Source of the DNA: Arcobacter sp. F2176
Lineage (GTDB): Bacteria; Campylobacterota; Campylobacteria; Campylobacterales; Arcobacteraceae
DNA length: 64,000 nt
Direction: 5' to 3'
NCBI RefSeq assembly: GCF_004116465.1
Contig: NZ_PDJV01000010.1
Location: 56,525 to 120,524 of the forward strand
Made by a program: the position numbers and the translations under genes. Below the pieces are notes generated by a model. That model was not told the origin of the DNA. It searched no databases and saw nothing but the letters and a program-made list of their open reading frames with translations. Of the stretch, positions 26,431 to 35,811 are shown in pieces; within the stretch, counting starts at the first letter, position 1; every line of letters begins with the position of its first letter.

Positions 26431-27343
26431 TAGATTTCCTTTTAAAAACCATATTTTTTAAGCTTTTTTCTTCATTATTACTTGGAAAAGTATCTAAGTT
26501 ATCCAATCTATTTATAAATTCAAATTCATTAGCATATTTTTTAAATATATCTTTTATAAAATTTGTATCAAGCTCTGGGGCATTTAAACAAGATAATACT
26601 ATACAATCTTCACTTGCTAATTCTTTTAATCTTCGAATAATTTTTTCATAATCTTTACTCGCTGCAAAACTTCCCTTTTGAAAAGATGGAGGATCAATAA
26701 TGATAATATCATATGGAGCAAACTTTTTTATTCGACTCCAAGATTTTAATATATTATATGGTAAAAACTTCACATTTTTAGTATCCAAATTATTTATTCT
26801 ATGATTTTCTCTTCCAGTACTTAGTGCACCCTTTGACATATCTACATTTACAACTTGTTTTGCCCCTGCACTAATTGAGACTACTGAAAAAGCACAAGTA
26901 TATGAGAAAAGATTTAAAATATTTTTATCTTTTGATATTGATTTAATAAATTTTCGCCCTATTTTCATATCAGGGAATAAACCTATGTTTTGATTTGAAA
27001 AATTAATATTATATTTAAGAGTATTCTCTATTGCATATGCATTATTTGGTAAACTACCTCTTAATACTTCATAAGAATCTTCTTTTAAATATCTTTTTTG
27101 AATAATCAAAGAAGAGAAACTCATCTCTTCAAATATTTCATTAAACATTTTTTTCAAATCAGATTCTATTATTTCATCAACATTTTGAAATAAACTTACA
27201 AGCAAAATCTTATCTATTTTATCAACACATAAATAATGAAAATCTTCATAAAAGTTGCCTCTTCCATGAAAAACTCTTTTAAATTCGTTTGTGCTATTTT
27301 CTAAATTCAATAATATTAATTCTTTTAATTGAGTGATTTGCAT
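26423..27343 (-). CDS. class I SAM-dependent (rRNA-type) methyltransferase
   Basis: A Rossmann-fold methyltransferase resembling the RlmI/RlmK group that makes 5-methylcytosine or 7-methylguanine in 23S rRNA. Motif I reads ILNLFSYTCAFSVVSISAGA near residues 143-162, acidic motif II is VNVDMSKGAL, and the catalytic-region motif is IIIDPPSFQKG. An N-terminal segment with GRGNFYEDF precedes it. At 306 residues it lacks the PUA domain of RlmI. It overlaps the CWC gene. The exact target is unknown. Confidence 0.82.
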   Translation of the reverse strand: MQITQLKELILLNLENSTNEFKRVFHGRGNFYEDFHYLCVDKIDKILLVSLFQNVDEIIESDLKKMFNEIFEEMSFSSLIIQKRYLKEDSYEVLRGSLPNNAYAIENTLKYNINFSNQNIGLFPDMKIGRKFIKSISKDKNILNLFSYTCAFSVVSISAGAKQVVNVDMSKGALSTGRENHRINNLDTKNVKFLPYNILKSWSRIKKFAPYDIIIIDPPSFQKGSFAASKDYEKIIRRLKELASEDCIVLSCLNAPELDTNFIKDIFKKYANEFEFINRLDNLDTFPSNNEEKSLKNMVFKRKSID

Positions 27344-27396
27344 GAAATACCTTATTTATAAAAATAATTTGGAGATTTTGTATGTTTAAAGGAGGA

Positions 27397-27424
27397 TTTA
27401 AAAAGGGATAAGACCCTTTTTAAA
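27397..27424 (-). terminator. hairpin terminator after the RRM gene
   Basis: A perfect 11-bp stem, TTTAAAAAGGG with CCCTTTTTAAA, encloses the loop ATAAGA, eight bases after the stop of the RRM gene. It is symmetric enough to work in both directions. Confidence 0.8.
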
Positions 27425-27432
27425 GTTTTAGA

Positions 27433-27711
27433 TTAATATCTATTGTTGAATTCTCTTCTTGGTTTATCTTCTTTTGGTTTAGCTTCATTAATTCTTAAAG
27501 TTCTTCCATCATACTCTTTACCATTTAATTCTTCAATAGCTTTTAGTGCTGCGCTATCATCATTCATAGCAACAAAACCAAAACCTTTTGCTCTACCAGT
27601 ATCTCTATCTGTAATCAATTTTACACTACTTACTTCCCCATATTGTGAAAATAAAGTAGTTAAACCCTCTTCTGTTGTACCGTAAGACATATTACCCACA
27701 TAAATTTGCAT
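27433..27711 (-). CDS. RRM-domain RNA-binding protein
   Basis: A 92-residue protein made of one RNA-recognition motif. RNP2 is QIYVGNMSY at the start and RNP1 is KGFGFVAM near residue 43, followed by a short basic tail (EDKPRREFNNR). Such glycine-poor RRM proteins are common in cyanobacteria and proteobacteria and are often cold- or stress-linked. I chose the ATG at 27711, because AAAGGAAAAA lies just before it; the longer frame to 27759 adds 16 residues with no match to the fold. Confidence 0.92.
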   Translation of the reverse strand: MQIYVGNMSYGTTEEGLTTLFSQYGEVSSVKLITDRDTGRAKGFGFVAMNDDSAALKAIEELNGKEYDGRTLRINEAKPKEDKPRREFNNRY

Positions 27712-27902
27712 TTTTCTTTTTTCCTTTAAATATGTATATTTCCAATGAAAATTATACATACAATGAAAATTTCAATAGTCAGTATAAAGTCATCAAAAAA
27801 TATTTACAATTATACAATAATAATTTATATTTTTGTCATTTTTATGAATTTTTTGGAAATTTTAAAAATTTAACATCCATTTTTTACACAGTCTATAAAC
27901 AT

Positions 27903-28868
27903 CTATTCTTCCACAATTAAGAATGGATTATATATAGATTTAAACAATTTTACATCTTTTACATCTTTAAATAACTTCTTTATCCCCTCATGTTCATTTA
28001 AATTTCCATGTATTAAGATTATATTTCCATCTATTGCAACTTTTTTTGATTTTACTAGCCAGTTATTAGTGCCAAGAGGAATTAAGGAAAATTCCTTTAT
28101 CACTCTTTTATTGATTTTTGCACTTGATATTAGACCTGGAAATCTAAAAAATATAGATGGTACTTGATTATTTAGTAATAACATTTTTTCCACATCTAAA
28201 ATTTCAATATCTAGATTAGTTTTAAAATAAAGCATAAAGTTTTTTTCTAGTACTTTTTGATTTTTATCATAATAATGATTTCGAGAATGATTTATCCAAG
28301 TTATATCTAATTTTTTATTATTCAAAAGTGATAGAAACTCTTTTTTATGTGCTTTTACCCATCTATATGTTATAGAAATAGCAATTGGAATCTTTTTATC
28401 TACTTCTTTCAAATCCAAAAACTTTTCAAATAATTCTTTCTCATAACCTTTTTTAGAAGAAGGACACATATCAATTGTAAGATACATTTCATGGGGCTTC
28501 TTTTTTATACTATCATTTATACCTGCATTTGATAAAGGGAAGATATTTTCCAATGCTTTTTTTGACAAAATATCATAATTAGTATTTTTTAAAATGGACT
28601 TATCTGCTTTTTTTAATTTTACTTTTTCTTTTTGAGTTATTATGGATGTTTTTAAGCTATTAAGATTGATACTTAAAAAGAAAGATTTAGAATTATATCT
28701 ATATGACCTTATAAGTAAAAATTTATTTTGAGAGTCAGTATAAAAAGATTTTATAACTTTATAATTTTTTATTTTTGAAGTATTTAATTGAACATTTGCT
28801 TTTAAAGGAATAGAAACAAATAGCAAAAATAAAATCAAATAACACAAAGATATTTTATAGCTTTTCAT
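27903..28868 (-). CDS. secreted polysaccharide-deacetylase-like (NodB fold) protein
   Basis: A signal peptide (residues 1-24, ending LKANV) is followed by about 100 residues of unknown fold and then a NodB-type domain. Its motifs are TIDMC (131-135, the TFDD position), HSRNH (194-198, the metal-binding HSxxH), FRFPG (241-245) and ILIHGN (284-289). The second Asp of TFDD is Met here, so metal binding or activity may differ, but the His pair and the Arg motif are intact. It probably acts on cell-wall or surface glycans in the periplasm. It stands alone. Confidence 0.78.
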   Translation of the reverse strand: MKSYKISLCYLILFLLFVSIPLKANVQLNTSKIKNYKVIKSFYTDSQNKFLLIRSYRYNSKSFFLSINLNSLKTSIITQKEKVKLKKADKSILKNTNYDILSKKALENIFPLSNAGINDSIKKKPHEMYLTIDMCPSSKKGYEKELFEKFLDLKEVDKKIPIAISITYRWVKAHKKEFLSLLNNKKLDITWINHSRNHYYDKNQKVLEKNFMLYFKTNLDIEILDVEKMLLLNNQVPSIFFRFPGLISSAKINKRVIKEFSLIPLGTNNWLVKSKKVAIDGNIILIHGNLNEHEGIKKLFKDVKDVKLFKSIYNPFLIVEE

Positions 28869-28932
28869 ATAATCTCAATAATTAATTTTAAACATTATAT
28901 GTAAAAATATATTAAAATAAATACTATTTTGT

Positions 28933-29286
28933 TCAACTTTTTAGTTTTAAAAAATCACCATCTATTATTAATAGTTTTACACCATCTTTTGTAACTGAAC
29001 GATGTGAGCTTAATTCATCTGAAACTATATATGACATACCAGGTTTCAAAATAGAACTTTCTCCATCTTTTTGTTCATTAATAACTTCACCTTCTAAACA
29101 ATAAACAATATGACCCTTTTCACACCAATGATCAGCTACATAATTTGCAGAATATGTTACAACTCTTACTCTTAAACCTTGAAATTCTAAAGTTTGCCAA
29201 TAGGCAACTCCAGACTCACCTTTATGCTCTATTTTTGGTATATTTGACCAATCTATTGTTTGAAATGGTATATTTTTATTATTCAT
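28933..29286 (-). CDS. DHCW-motif cupin-fold protein
   Basis: A single-domain cupin of 117 residues. The segment NYVADHWCEKGHIVYCLEGEV carries the family's D-H-x-C-type signature and a metal-site-like His. GMSYIVSDELSSHRS forms the second cupin motif. The biological role is not known. It is monocistronic, divergent from the YitT gene. Confidence 0.8.
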   Translation of the reverse strand: MNNKNIPFQTIDWSNIPKIEHKGESGVAYWQTLEFQGLRVRVVTYSANYVADHWCEKGHIVYCLEGEVINEQKDGESSILKPGMSYIVSDELSSHRSVTKDGVKLLIIDGDFLKLKS

Positions 29287-29381
29287 TTTCTCTCTTTACA
29301 TTTAGTATATGAATTATACTAAAATAACCATTATATTAAATAGAAATGGCTAAAATTCAATAATTTAAAAATAGGATTAAT

Positions 29382-30230
29382 ATGAATACTTTTTTTTCAA
29401 TACATGAACTAAAAAATTATGCCTTTATAATAGTAGGTTCTGTATTTTTAGCACTAGCAGTTGTTGGTTTTTTTGCTCCAAGTGAACTAATTACAGGAGG
29501 AACTGCTGGACTTGCTTTATTAATTCACTATATAACGAACTTAACTATTGGTTCGATTATTGTTTTAATTAATTTGCCTTTAATCTTACTTGGTATTAAA
29601 TTCCTTGGAAAAATGTTTGCTGTTCGAACTATCATTACTATCATCTTAATTTCAGTATTTATTGACTTTCTAACTCAAATAATTCATTTAAAACCTTTTA
29701 TTATAGACGATGCTTTAGGTGCTATTTTTGGTGGTATTTGTGTAGGTATTGGATTGGCTTTTATTATAAAGGGAGAATCAACAGCTGGTGGTTCAACTAT
29801 CTTGGCAAAAATAATTTCATCAAAAACAGAATTAAAACCTGGACAAGTTATTTTAGTAATCGACTCTATGATTATCTTTTCATCACTTTTTATTCTTGAA
29901 GATACAGGAAAAGTATTATGGAGTATCATAAGTATTTACATTACAGCAAAGGTTATTGATGTAATGTTAACTGGTAATCTCAATAAAAAAGTTGTCTATT
30001 TAGTTACTCAAAAAACAGATCTTTTTAAAGAATTAATTAGAAATGAACTAGGACCTCAAGGAACTATAATAAAAGGTGATGGTCTTTTTGATAATGAAGA
30101 TAAAAAAATGATTTTGATAGTTGTAAAAGTTGATAAGTTACAAAAATTAAGAGAGCTAGTAAAAAAGAATGATCCTGAAGGATTTTTAATCATCACAGAA
30201 GCTACAGAAATGCTAGGACGAGGGCATTAA
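29382..30230 (+). CDS. YitT family membrane protein (DUF161 and DUF2179)
   Basis: An inner-membrane protein with about five or six hydrophobic segments in the first 200 residues, including the family motif LITGGTAGLALLIHY and the second GGIC...AGGSTILAKII. The C-terminal soluble DUF2179 domain runs from VVYLVTQKTDLFKELI to the end. The function of YitT proteins is not settled. The length of 282 residues is typical. Confidence 0.88.
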   Translation: MNTFFSIHELKNYAFIIVGSVFLALAVVGFFAPSELITGGTAGLALLIHYITNLTIGSIIVLINLPLILLGIKFLGKMFAVRTIITIILISVFIDFLTQIIHLKPFIIDDALGAIFGGICVGIGLAFIIKGESTAGGSTILAKIISSKTELKPGQVILVIDSMIIFSSLFILEDTGKVLWSIISIYITAKVIDVMLTGNLNKKVVYLVTQKTDLFKELIRNELGPQGTIIKGDGLFDNEDKKMILIVVKVDKLQKLRELVKKNDPEGFLIITEATEMLGRGH

Positions 30231-30243
30231 TCATTAATTTAAA

Positions 30244-30274
30244 CTTTTATTTTTATCTAATATAAAAATAAAAG
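30244..30274 (+). terminator. AT-rich hairpin after YitT gene
   Basis: CTTTTATTTTTAT pairs perfectly over 13 bases with ATAAAAATAAAAG across a 5-base loop, 14 bases after the stop. Its low GC makes it weaker than a classic terminator. Confidence 0.45.
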
Positions 30275-30335
30275 CCACTTTTAAGACACTTAATAAAGTT
30301 ATAGTTTATGACTAAAACATATAAAAAGGAAATAT

Positions 30336-31571
30336 ATGGCTAAGAAGTCGTTATTAAAAAACATAGGATTTCAAATCTTGATTGCTATGATTTTGGGTAC
30401 TGTTATAGGTATCATTATGGGAGAAGAGGCATCAATATTTGCTCCTTTAGGTACTATTTTTATTCATTTAATAAAAATGCTAGTTATTCCATTGATAGTT
30501 ATTTCTATTATTTCTGGTGCTGCTAACTTAAGTGATAGCCCAAGTGCAGGAAGAGTAGGAATGGGAACAATTGTATTTTTTCTTGCAACTTCTGCAATTG
30601 CAGTTGCCCTAGCTCTTCTTGCAGGTGAAATATTTAAACCAGGTGTTGGTTTAGATTTAAGTAGTGTTCATCATATGTTCTCAAACCAATATGCAGATAA
30701 AGGTGAATTACCAACTGCAATAGAGACAGTTATAGGAATGATTCCAACAAATATTTTCCAATCACTTCTAGATGCAAATATCTTACAAATCTTAGTATTT
30801 TGTCTATTTTTTGGTATTGCTCTTTCAAAAGTGCCAAAAGAAAAAAGTGCTCCAATTATGAATAGTTTAGAAGCTACAACTCAAGCACTTATTTGGATGG
30901 TAACAATGGTTATGTTCTTAGCACCAATTGGGGTATTTGGACTTATGGCTGATTCTGTTGGAACATATGGTTTTGAGATGCTTAAACTTGTTGGGAAATT
31001 ATTTCTTGTGTATATGGGTGCTTTATTGGTTTATGGATATGGATTTTATCCTTTACTTATTAAGTTATTCTCAAAAATGTCAATACTTAAATTCCTTTCT
31101 GCTATGAAAAAACCTCAAATAGTAGCCTTATCAACAGCTTCGTCTATGGCAACACTTCCTGTTAATATGAAAACATGTGAAGAAGAACTTAAAATTTCTA
31201 AATCAACTTGTTCTTTTGTACTTCCATTAGGTGCAACTATCAATATGAGTGGAAATGCTATTTATTATGGGTTAGTTGCAATTTTCTTTGCTCAAGTTTA
31301 TAATATAGACCTAGGTCTTGGTGGGTATGTAGCTATTATCTTTACAGCGACAATTGGTGCTATTGGTCAAGCTGGTGTTCCTGGTCCGTCATTCTTAGTA
31401 GTTGCTGTATTAATTGCAGCTGGTATTCCAATAGAAGGTTTACCTTTACTTATTGCCTTAGATAGAATGTTTGATATGACAAGAACTGCTTTAAATATCA
31501 CAGGTGATGCAGCTTGTGCCGTTATTATTGATAATTACAACACAAAAAAAGATAAATTAAAAATGATATAA
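30336..31571 (+). CDS. dicarboxylate/amino acid:cation symporter (DAACS family)
   Basis: A GltP/DctA-type membrane transporter that couples uptake of acidic amino acids or C4-dicarboxylates to proton or sodium entry. Visible family features are KMLVIPLIVISIISGAANL, the serine-rich STASSMATLPVNM hairpin, LPLGATINMSGNAIYYG, and the substrate-binding DRMFDMTRTALNITGDA near the C-terminus. The 411-residue length is normal. AAAGGAAATAT precedes the ATG. Substrate choice is not determined. Confidence 0.92.
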   Translation: MAKKSLLKNIGFQILIAMILGTVIGIIMGEEASIFAPLGTIFIHLIKMLVIPLIVISIISGAANLSDSPSAGRVGMGTIVFFLATSAIAVALALLAGEIFKPGVGLDLSSVHHMFSNQYADKGELPTAIETVIGMIPTNIFQSLLDANILQILVFCLFFGIALSKVPKEKSAPIMNSLEATTQALIWMVTMVMFLAPIGVFGLMADSVGTYGFEMLKLVGKLFLVYMGALLVYGYGFYPLLIKLFSKMSILKFLSAMKKPQIVALSTASSMATLPVNMKTCEEELKISKSTCSFVLPLGATINMSGNAIYYGLVAIFFAQVYNIDLGLGGYVAIIFTATIGAIGQAGVPGPSFLVVAVLIAAGIPIEGLPLLIALDRMFDMTRTALNITGDAACAVIIDNYNTKKDKLKMI

Positions 31572-31597
31572 AAGAAGAGTTTTAAACTCTTCTTTTA
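31571..31597. terminator. bidirectional terminator between DAACS and EamA genes
   Basis: AAAAGAAGAG (31571-31580) pairs with CTCTTCTTTT (31588-31597) across a TTTTAAA loop, giving a T-run on each strand. It overlaps the 3' ends of both convergent genes. Confidence 0.8.
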
Positions 31598-32472
31598 TCC
31601 CTTCTTAAAACCAATTTATAAATCTTATTCCCTAAAACAGAAATAGACAATCCAAATAAAATTAAAACCCCTCCTATTGTCTCAATATAACTCAATTGCT
31701 CATTAAGTAAAATATTTGAACTAACGATTCCCACAACAGGTATGACTAAAGCAAAAGGAGTAACAACAGCAGAGTTATAATTTTTAAGTAACCATCCCCA
31801 AATAGCAAAAGCAACCAAAGTTGAGATATACCCAGTGTAAGCTACAGAAGCCCAAGTTTTAACACTAGAGTTTAATAATAAAGTTAAAGGTTCGTGTGAC
31901 TCATAAAAACAAGAGAGTATAAACAAAGGAAGTGGTGGAATTAAACTTACCCAAACCATAAAATGTAAAAGATTTACATCTTTTATTTGTTTCATAATTA
32001 CATTTGATACTGACCAAAAAATAGCAGCACTTAGTATCAAAACAAGTCCCAATAATGTAATATTTGAATTTACATGAAAAAAGAAAAACCCAAAACCAGT
32101 AAAAGCAATCAACATACCTATTAATTGTGCTATTGAAACTTTTTCTTTAAAAATAATCACACTGAAAATTATTGTAAATATAACTTGTGCTTGTAAAAGT
32201 AAAGAAGAAATTCCTGCACTTGCATCTGATTTCATAGCAATAAATAAAAATGAAAATTTCAAAACACCTAAAAATACCCCTACTCCCAAAACATTCCAAA
32301 CAGATGTTTTAGGAAAAGGTATAAAAAATACAGCAGGAATAGCCACTATAAAAAATCTTAAAGATGAAAAAAGTATAGGAGGCAACTCTTCTAATCCAAA
32401 CTTTATAACTGAGAAATTAATTCCCCAAATAAAAACAACAATTAATGCTAATGAAACACTTATAAAATTCAC
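31582..32472 (-). CDS. EamA/DMT family transporter
   Basis: A ten-segment inner-membrane transporter made of two EamA repeats. The first starts at IVVFIWGINFSVIKFGL, and the second begins near SAAIFWSVSNVIMKQI. Members export or import small metabolites, and the PF00892 family does not reveal a substrate. The start is GTG at 32472, with AAGGAG seven bases upstream. It has normal length at 296 residues. Confidence 0.88.
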   Translation of the reverse strand: MNFISVSLALIVVFIWGINFSVIKFGLEELPPILFSSLRFFIVAIPAVFFIPFPKTSVWNVLGVGVFLGVLKFSFLFIAMKSDASAGISSLLLQAQVIFTIIFSVIIFKEKVSIAQLIGMLIAFTGFGFFFFHVNSNITLLGLVLILSAAIFWSVSNVIMKQIKDVNLLHFMVWVSLIPPLPLFILSCFYESHEPLTLLLNSSVKTWASVAYTGYISTLVAFAIWGWLLKNYNSAVVTPFALVIPVVGIVSSNILLNEQLSYIETIGGVLILFGLSISVLGNKIYKLVLRRDKRRV

Positions 32473-32532
32473 TCTCTCTCCTTAAAATGAGAATTATAGA
32501 AAATGAATTAAATTATGTATAGTAAAAAATTG

Positions 32533-33492
32533 CTATTTTAATCCATTAACAATATTTATCGGTTTTTTTCCATCTAATACTCTTTTAGCATTTAATGCAG
32601 CTTTTTGCCTCATATCAAAATATGCTTTATCACTATAAAAAGCAGAATGTGGATTTATAAGAAATCTACCATCAAGCCAATTTTCCTTTGCTCTCCAAGC
32701 ATCTAACATCAAACCATTTTGAGGAGGTTCATTTGGAATAACATCAAGATTTACGCAGTTTAAATGTCCAGATTTTAAAGGCTCATAAAATACATCTAAA
32801 TCTTTTACAATACCTCCACGAGCTGTATTTACTATAGAAGCACCCTTTTTCATTTTTGATATGAATTTTTCATCAACTAAGGCACTTGTTTCAGATGTTA
32901 ATGGACAATTTATAGAAATGATGTCACAAGTTTCTAGTAACTCATCTAAAGACTCAACTCTTTTTGCACCTAACATTTTCTCCGTTCCACTTGATAAATA
33001 AGGATCGTAAAAATATGTTTGAAATCTCAAAGCATTTGCTTTTAAAATAACACTTCCACCTATTCTTCCAGCACCAATTACTCCAAGCTTATAATCACTA
33101 GTTCTTTTGATATTATCTAAAGTATTGATTTGCCAAGTACCATCTCTGTGATCTCTACATCGATAATCATATCTTGTGATACCTCTAGCAATATTCATAA
33201 TCATCGCAATTGCTGTATCACTAACCTCTTCCGTTCCATAATCAGGAGTATTAGCAGCATAAATTCCCTTTTGTTTGATATACTCTAAATCTAAAAAGAC
33301 ATCATAACCGACCCCAAACCTAATTAATGCTTTTAGATTTGGCAACTTATCAATATACTCATTTGTTATTTTTTTGTGCCAAACTAAAAGAACTTCTATA
33401 TCTTCATGTAATTCAGTTGATAACTCATCGCCTAAAACCTCTTTTTCTATATAAGGATCAGTTATCTTATCTGTTATAAATACTCTATTCAA
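32533..33492 (-). CDS. D-isomer-specific 2-hydroxyacid dehydrogenase
   Basis: An NAD(P)-dependent cytoplasmic dehydrogenase acting on 2-hydroxy or 2-keto acids. The Rossmann glycine motif is VIGAGRIGGSV near residues 137-147. The active-site residues are Arg in NTARGGIVKD, Glu in the NVIPNEPP region, and His in LINPHSAF. The order of domains and the 319-residue length fit the SerA/CtBP-like group. It may share a transcript with the cupin and APC permease genes upstream on the same strand, though gaps exceed 40 bases. Confidence 0.9.
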   Translation of the reverse strand: MNRVFITDKITDPYIEKEVLGDELSTELHEDIEVLLVWHKKITNEYIDKLPNLKALIRFGVGYDVFLDLEYIKQKGIYAANTPDYGTEEVSDTAIAMIMNIARGITRYDYRCRDHRDGTWQINTLDNIKRTSDYKLGVIGAGRIGGSVILKANALRFQTYFYDPYLSSGTEKMLGAKRVESLDELLETCDIISINCPLTSETSALVDEKFISKMKKGASIVNTARGGIVKDLDVFYEPLKSGHLNCVNLDVIPNEPPQNGLMLDAWRAKENWLDGRFLINPHSAFYSDKAYFDMRQKAALNAKRVLDGKKPINIVNGLK

Positions 33493-33614
33493 TTTTTTTC
33501 CTTGTGATAATATTGAATATAGAATACTATTTCATTTATTACAATCAGATAATATTTTGAAGTATACAAAGAAAAAAAAGCTTTGTCATTAACATAGGTT
33601 AATTTTGATATTAG

Positions 33615-33902
33615 TTATTTAAATTCTACTTCAATTAGTGTAATATCTTTATTGCTTGGATTAACTACATTATGTTCAACACCTGCATCTTTGTAATAAC
33701 ATTCTCCTGACTTTAAAGTAATACTTTTGAATCCTTCCCCATTATCCATAAGAAGTTCACAATCTTGCATTGGAACAATTACATAATCTCTTTCATGTCT
33801 ATGCCAAAGAGTTTCACATTGCGCAGGAAATAACAAGTGGTTAACACAAGTACGCTCATTATTGATTTGTTCAGTTAATTCAAAAAGTGGTCGAGATGTC
33901 AT
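33615..33902 (-). CDS. small cupin-domain protein
   Basis: A 95-residue single cupin barrel. HLLFPAQCETLWHRHERDY gives the first motif with its metal-binding histidines, and KDAGVEHNVVNPS the second. It sits between an APC permease and a 2-hydroxyacid dehydrogenase, so it may take part in amino-acid or hydroxyacid metabolism, but the function is unknown. Confidence 0.8.
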   Translation of the reverse strand: MTSRPLFELTEQINNERTCVNHLLFPAQCETLWHRHERDYVIVPMQDCELLMDNGEGFKSITLKSGECYYKDAGVEHNVVNPSNKDITLIEVEFK

Positions 33903-33947
33903 GTTTTTCCTTTAAATATATTTCTTTATTATATATTATTTATTCTA

Positions 33948-35243
33948 TTAATAAGGTCTATTAAGCATATGTTTTCTAACCAATCGTCCATAAATAGCTT
34001 CAAACAGTATTGACACAATAATAAAAGCAAAAAATATGATTATTGATTGTTTATTTGTAAAAAAAGTATGTATAAGCAGAGTTGCTAATGCCACAAAACT
34101 AATAAGACAAGAGATAGAAAGAATGATTCTATTAGCATTTATTTTCTTATATAATTTAAACGCGGCAACATTTATAATAAAAAATATAAGTAAAAAACTA
34201 GCACTTCCTATTATTGCAATTTGCGATAAGTCAATACTATTTGCCAAAATTAAACTAAAAAAGGCAGTTACTAAAATACTTACACTAGGAATACTATTTT
34301 TTTCTTCATTAAGCTCTTTTGGAAGTTCACCCTCCATAGCAAGGATAAATCCCAATCGTCCATTTCCGTATATTGTTGCATTTATAGCTGAAAAAGTTGC
34401 TAACAGTGCAGCAATAGAAACGATTGTAAAACCTATTTGTCCTAAAGCTGGTTTTACAGCAACTGCCAAGGCATAATCTTTTGCTTTAAGCAATACACTC
34501 TCATCTACAGTTCCAACAGTAATAAAGGCAATTAATGCATAAAGAATAATTACTAAAATAACAGAGCCATAAAAGGCTCTTGGCAAGTTTGATTTTGGAT
34601 TTTTTATATCTTCTGCTGCATTTGCAATAAGTTCAAACCCTTCATAAGCAACAAAGATAACCATTCCCGCAACTAAGATAGAAAAACTATCTTTCCAATT
34701 ACTTGGATTGAATCTTTGAGTATCCACAAATGAAGCACTTGAAACAATAATAACTATTAATAATACTACTTTTATAATCACGATAATTGTCTCAGATTTA
34801 CTTACAAATGAAGCACTTATTAAATTTATAACTAAAGGCAAAATAATAGCTAAGCTTATGAATAAATGATTCATAAAAAATGTAGATTTATCTAAAAATA
34901 AAACTTCTGCATAAGAAGCAAAAGCAACTGCATATAAAGAAATAGTTACTAAATAACTTAACCAAAGTATAAAATTAACACTTCCTGATAAAAAATTATG
35001 ACCAAAGGCATTATCAATAAAACTTACCGTTCCACCTTTACTTTGAAATTTTACAGATAGTTTTGCATATGAGTAAGAGGTAAGTATTGCTACGAAACCA
35101 GCTAATAAAAAAGCAACAACTGTAGCTCCATGAGCTAAAGATACAGCTTCACCTAAAACAGCAAAGATACCTCCACCCACCATTCCACCAACACCAATGG
35201 CAATAGCTCCAAATAATCCAACACTTCTATTATTATCATTCAA
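33948..35243 (-). CDS. APC family amino-acid permease
   Basis: An inner-membrane transporter with about 12 hydrophobic segments. The N-terminal AIGVGGMVGGGIFAVLGEA is the substrate-binding unwound helix of the amino acid-polyamine-organocation superfamily. The FVAYEGFELIANAAEDIKNPKSNLPRAF segment is the conserved loop after TM6. The 431-residue length fits. It precedes the cupin gene on the same strand by about 45 bases. The substrate is not known. Confidence 0.9.
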   Translation of the reverse strand: MNDNNRSVGLFGAIAIGVGGMVGGGIFAVLGEAVSLAHGATVVAFLLAGFVAILTSYSYAKLSVKFQSKGGTVSFIDNAFGHNFLSGSVNFILWLSYLVTISLYAVAFASYAEVLFLDKSTFFMNHLFISLAIILPLVINLISASFVSKSETIIVIIKVVLLIVIIVSSASFVDTQRFNPSNWKDSFSILVAGMVIFVAYEGFELIANAAEDIKNPKSNLPRAFYGSVILVIILYALIAFITVGTVDESVLLKAKDYALAVAVKPALGQIGFTIVSIAALLATFSAINATIYGNGRLGFILAMEGELPKELNEEKNSIPSVSILVTAFFSLILANSIDLSQIAIIGSASFLLIFFIINVAAFKLYKKINANRIILSISCLISFVALATLLIHTFFTNKQSIIIFFAFIIVSILFEAIYGRLVRKHMLNRPY

Positions 35244-35344
35244 TTATAAAACCTTTTATATTTATTATTATAGTTTACTAAATTATTTAGTTTTATATCC
35301 TTAATGTTTTTTTTGATAAAATCACAAAAATACAAGGAAATATT

Positions 35345-35737
35345 TTGAATAAACCAATTAATCTTTTTGCTTTAACTTTTATTGCTATCATAGCAGTTTA
35401 TCTATTTGTATTAGGTGAGAATAAAACAATACAAATACTAAAAGAGGACTATTTATATATAGTTGGATTGATTCCAATTGCTTTTGCATTTTTATATTTT
35501 AAATATAAACTAAAAGATTATGAAATAATAAATTTCAATAAAAATAGTGATATCTCTTTAAAATCAACTGTTCTATTTTTTTTAGCATTTCAAGTTTATG
35601 ATTATTATTCTGAAGGTGGATTTATTGGTATGATTTCACAATGGTTCATATACTGGATTATGGGAATAATTGCTCTACTTTTGATGGAAACTATAAATTA
35701 CTACAAAAATTATGAATTATTACAAAAAACAAAGTAA
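35345..35737 (+). CDS. hypothetical membrane protein
   Basis: A 130-residue protein with about four hydrophobic segments (near 7-23, 37-52, 70-85 and 96-117) and no motif I recognise. The start is TTG at 35345 (AAGGAA lies nine bases upstream). It is followed 75 bases later by the disulfide oxidoreductase gene on the same strand. Confidence 0.65.
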   Translation: MNKPINLFALTFIAIIAVYLFVLGENKTIQILKEDYLYIVGLIPIAFAFLYFKYKLKDYEIINFNKNSDISLKSTVLFFLAFQVYDYYSEGGFIGMISQWFIYWIMGIIALLLMETINYYKNYELLQKTK

Positions 35738-35811
35738 TTAATATTAAACTCTAATCAAGCCATTAATATTTCTTGTATACAATAAATATAATAAATATTA
35801 AAGGCTAAAAT

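Noticed and set aside
27675..27920. 81-residue plus-strand frame over the RRM promoter region
   Set aside because: Composition is AT-driven (many Phe, Tyr and Asn), it overlaps the RRM start, and no ribosome site is seen.
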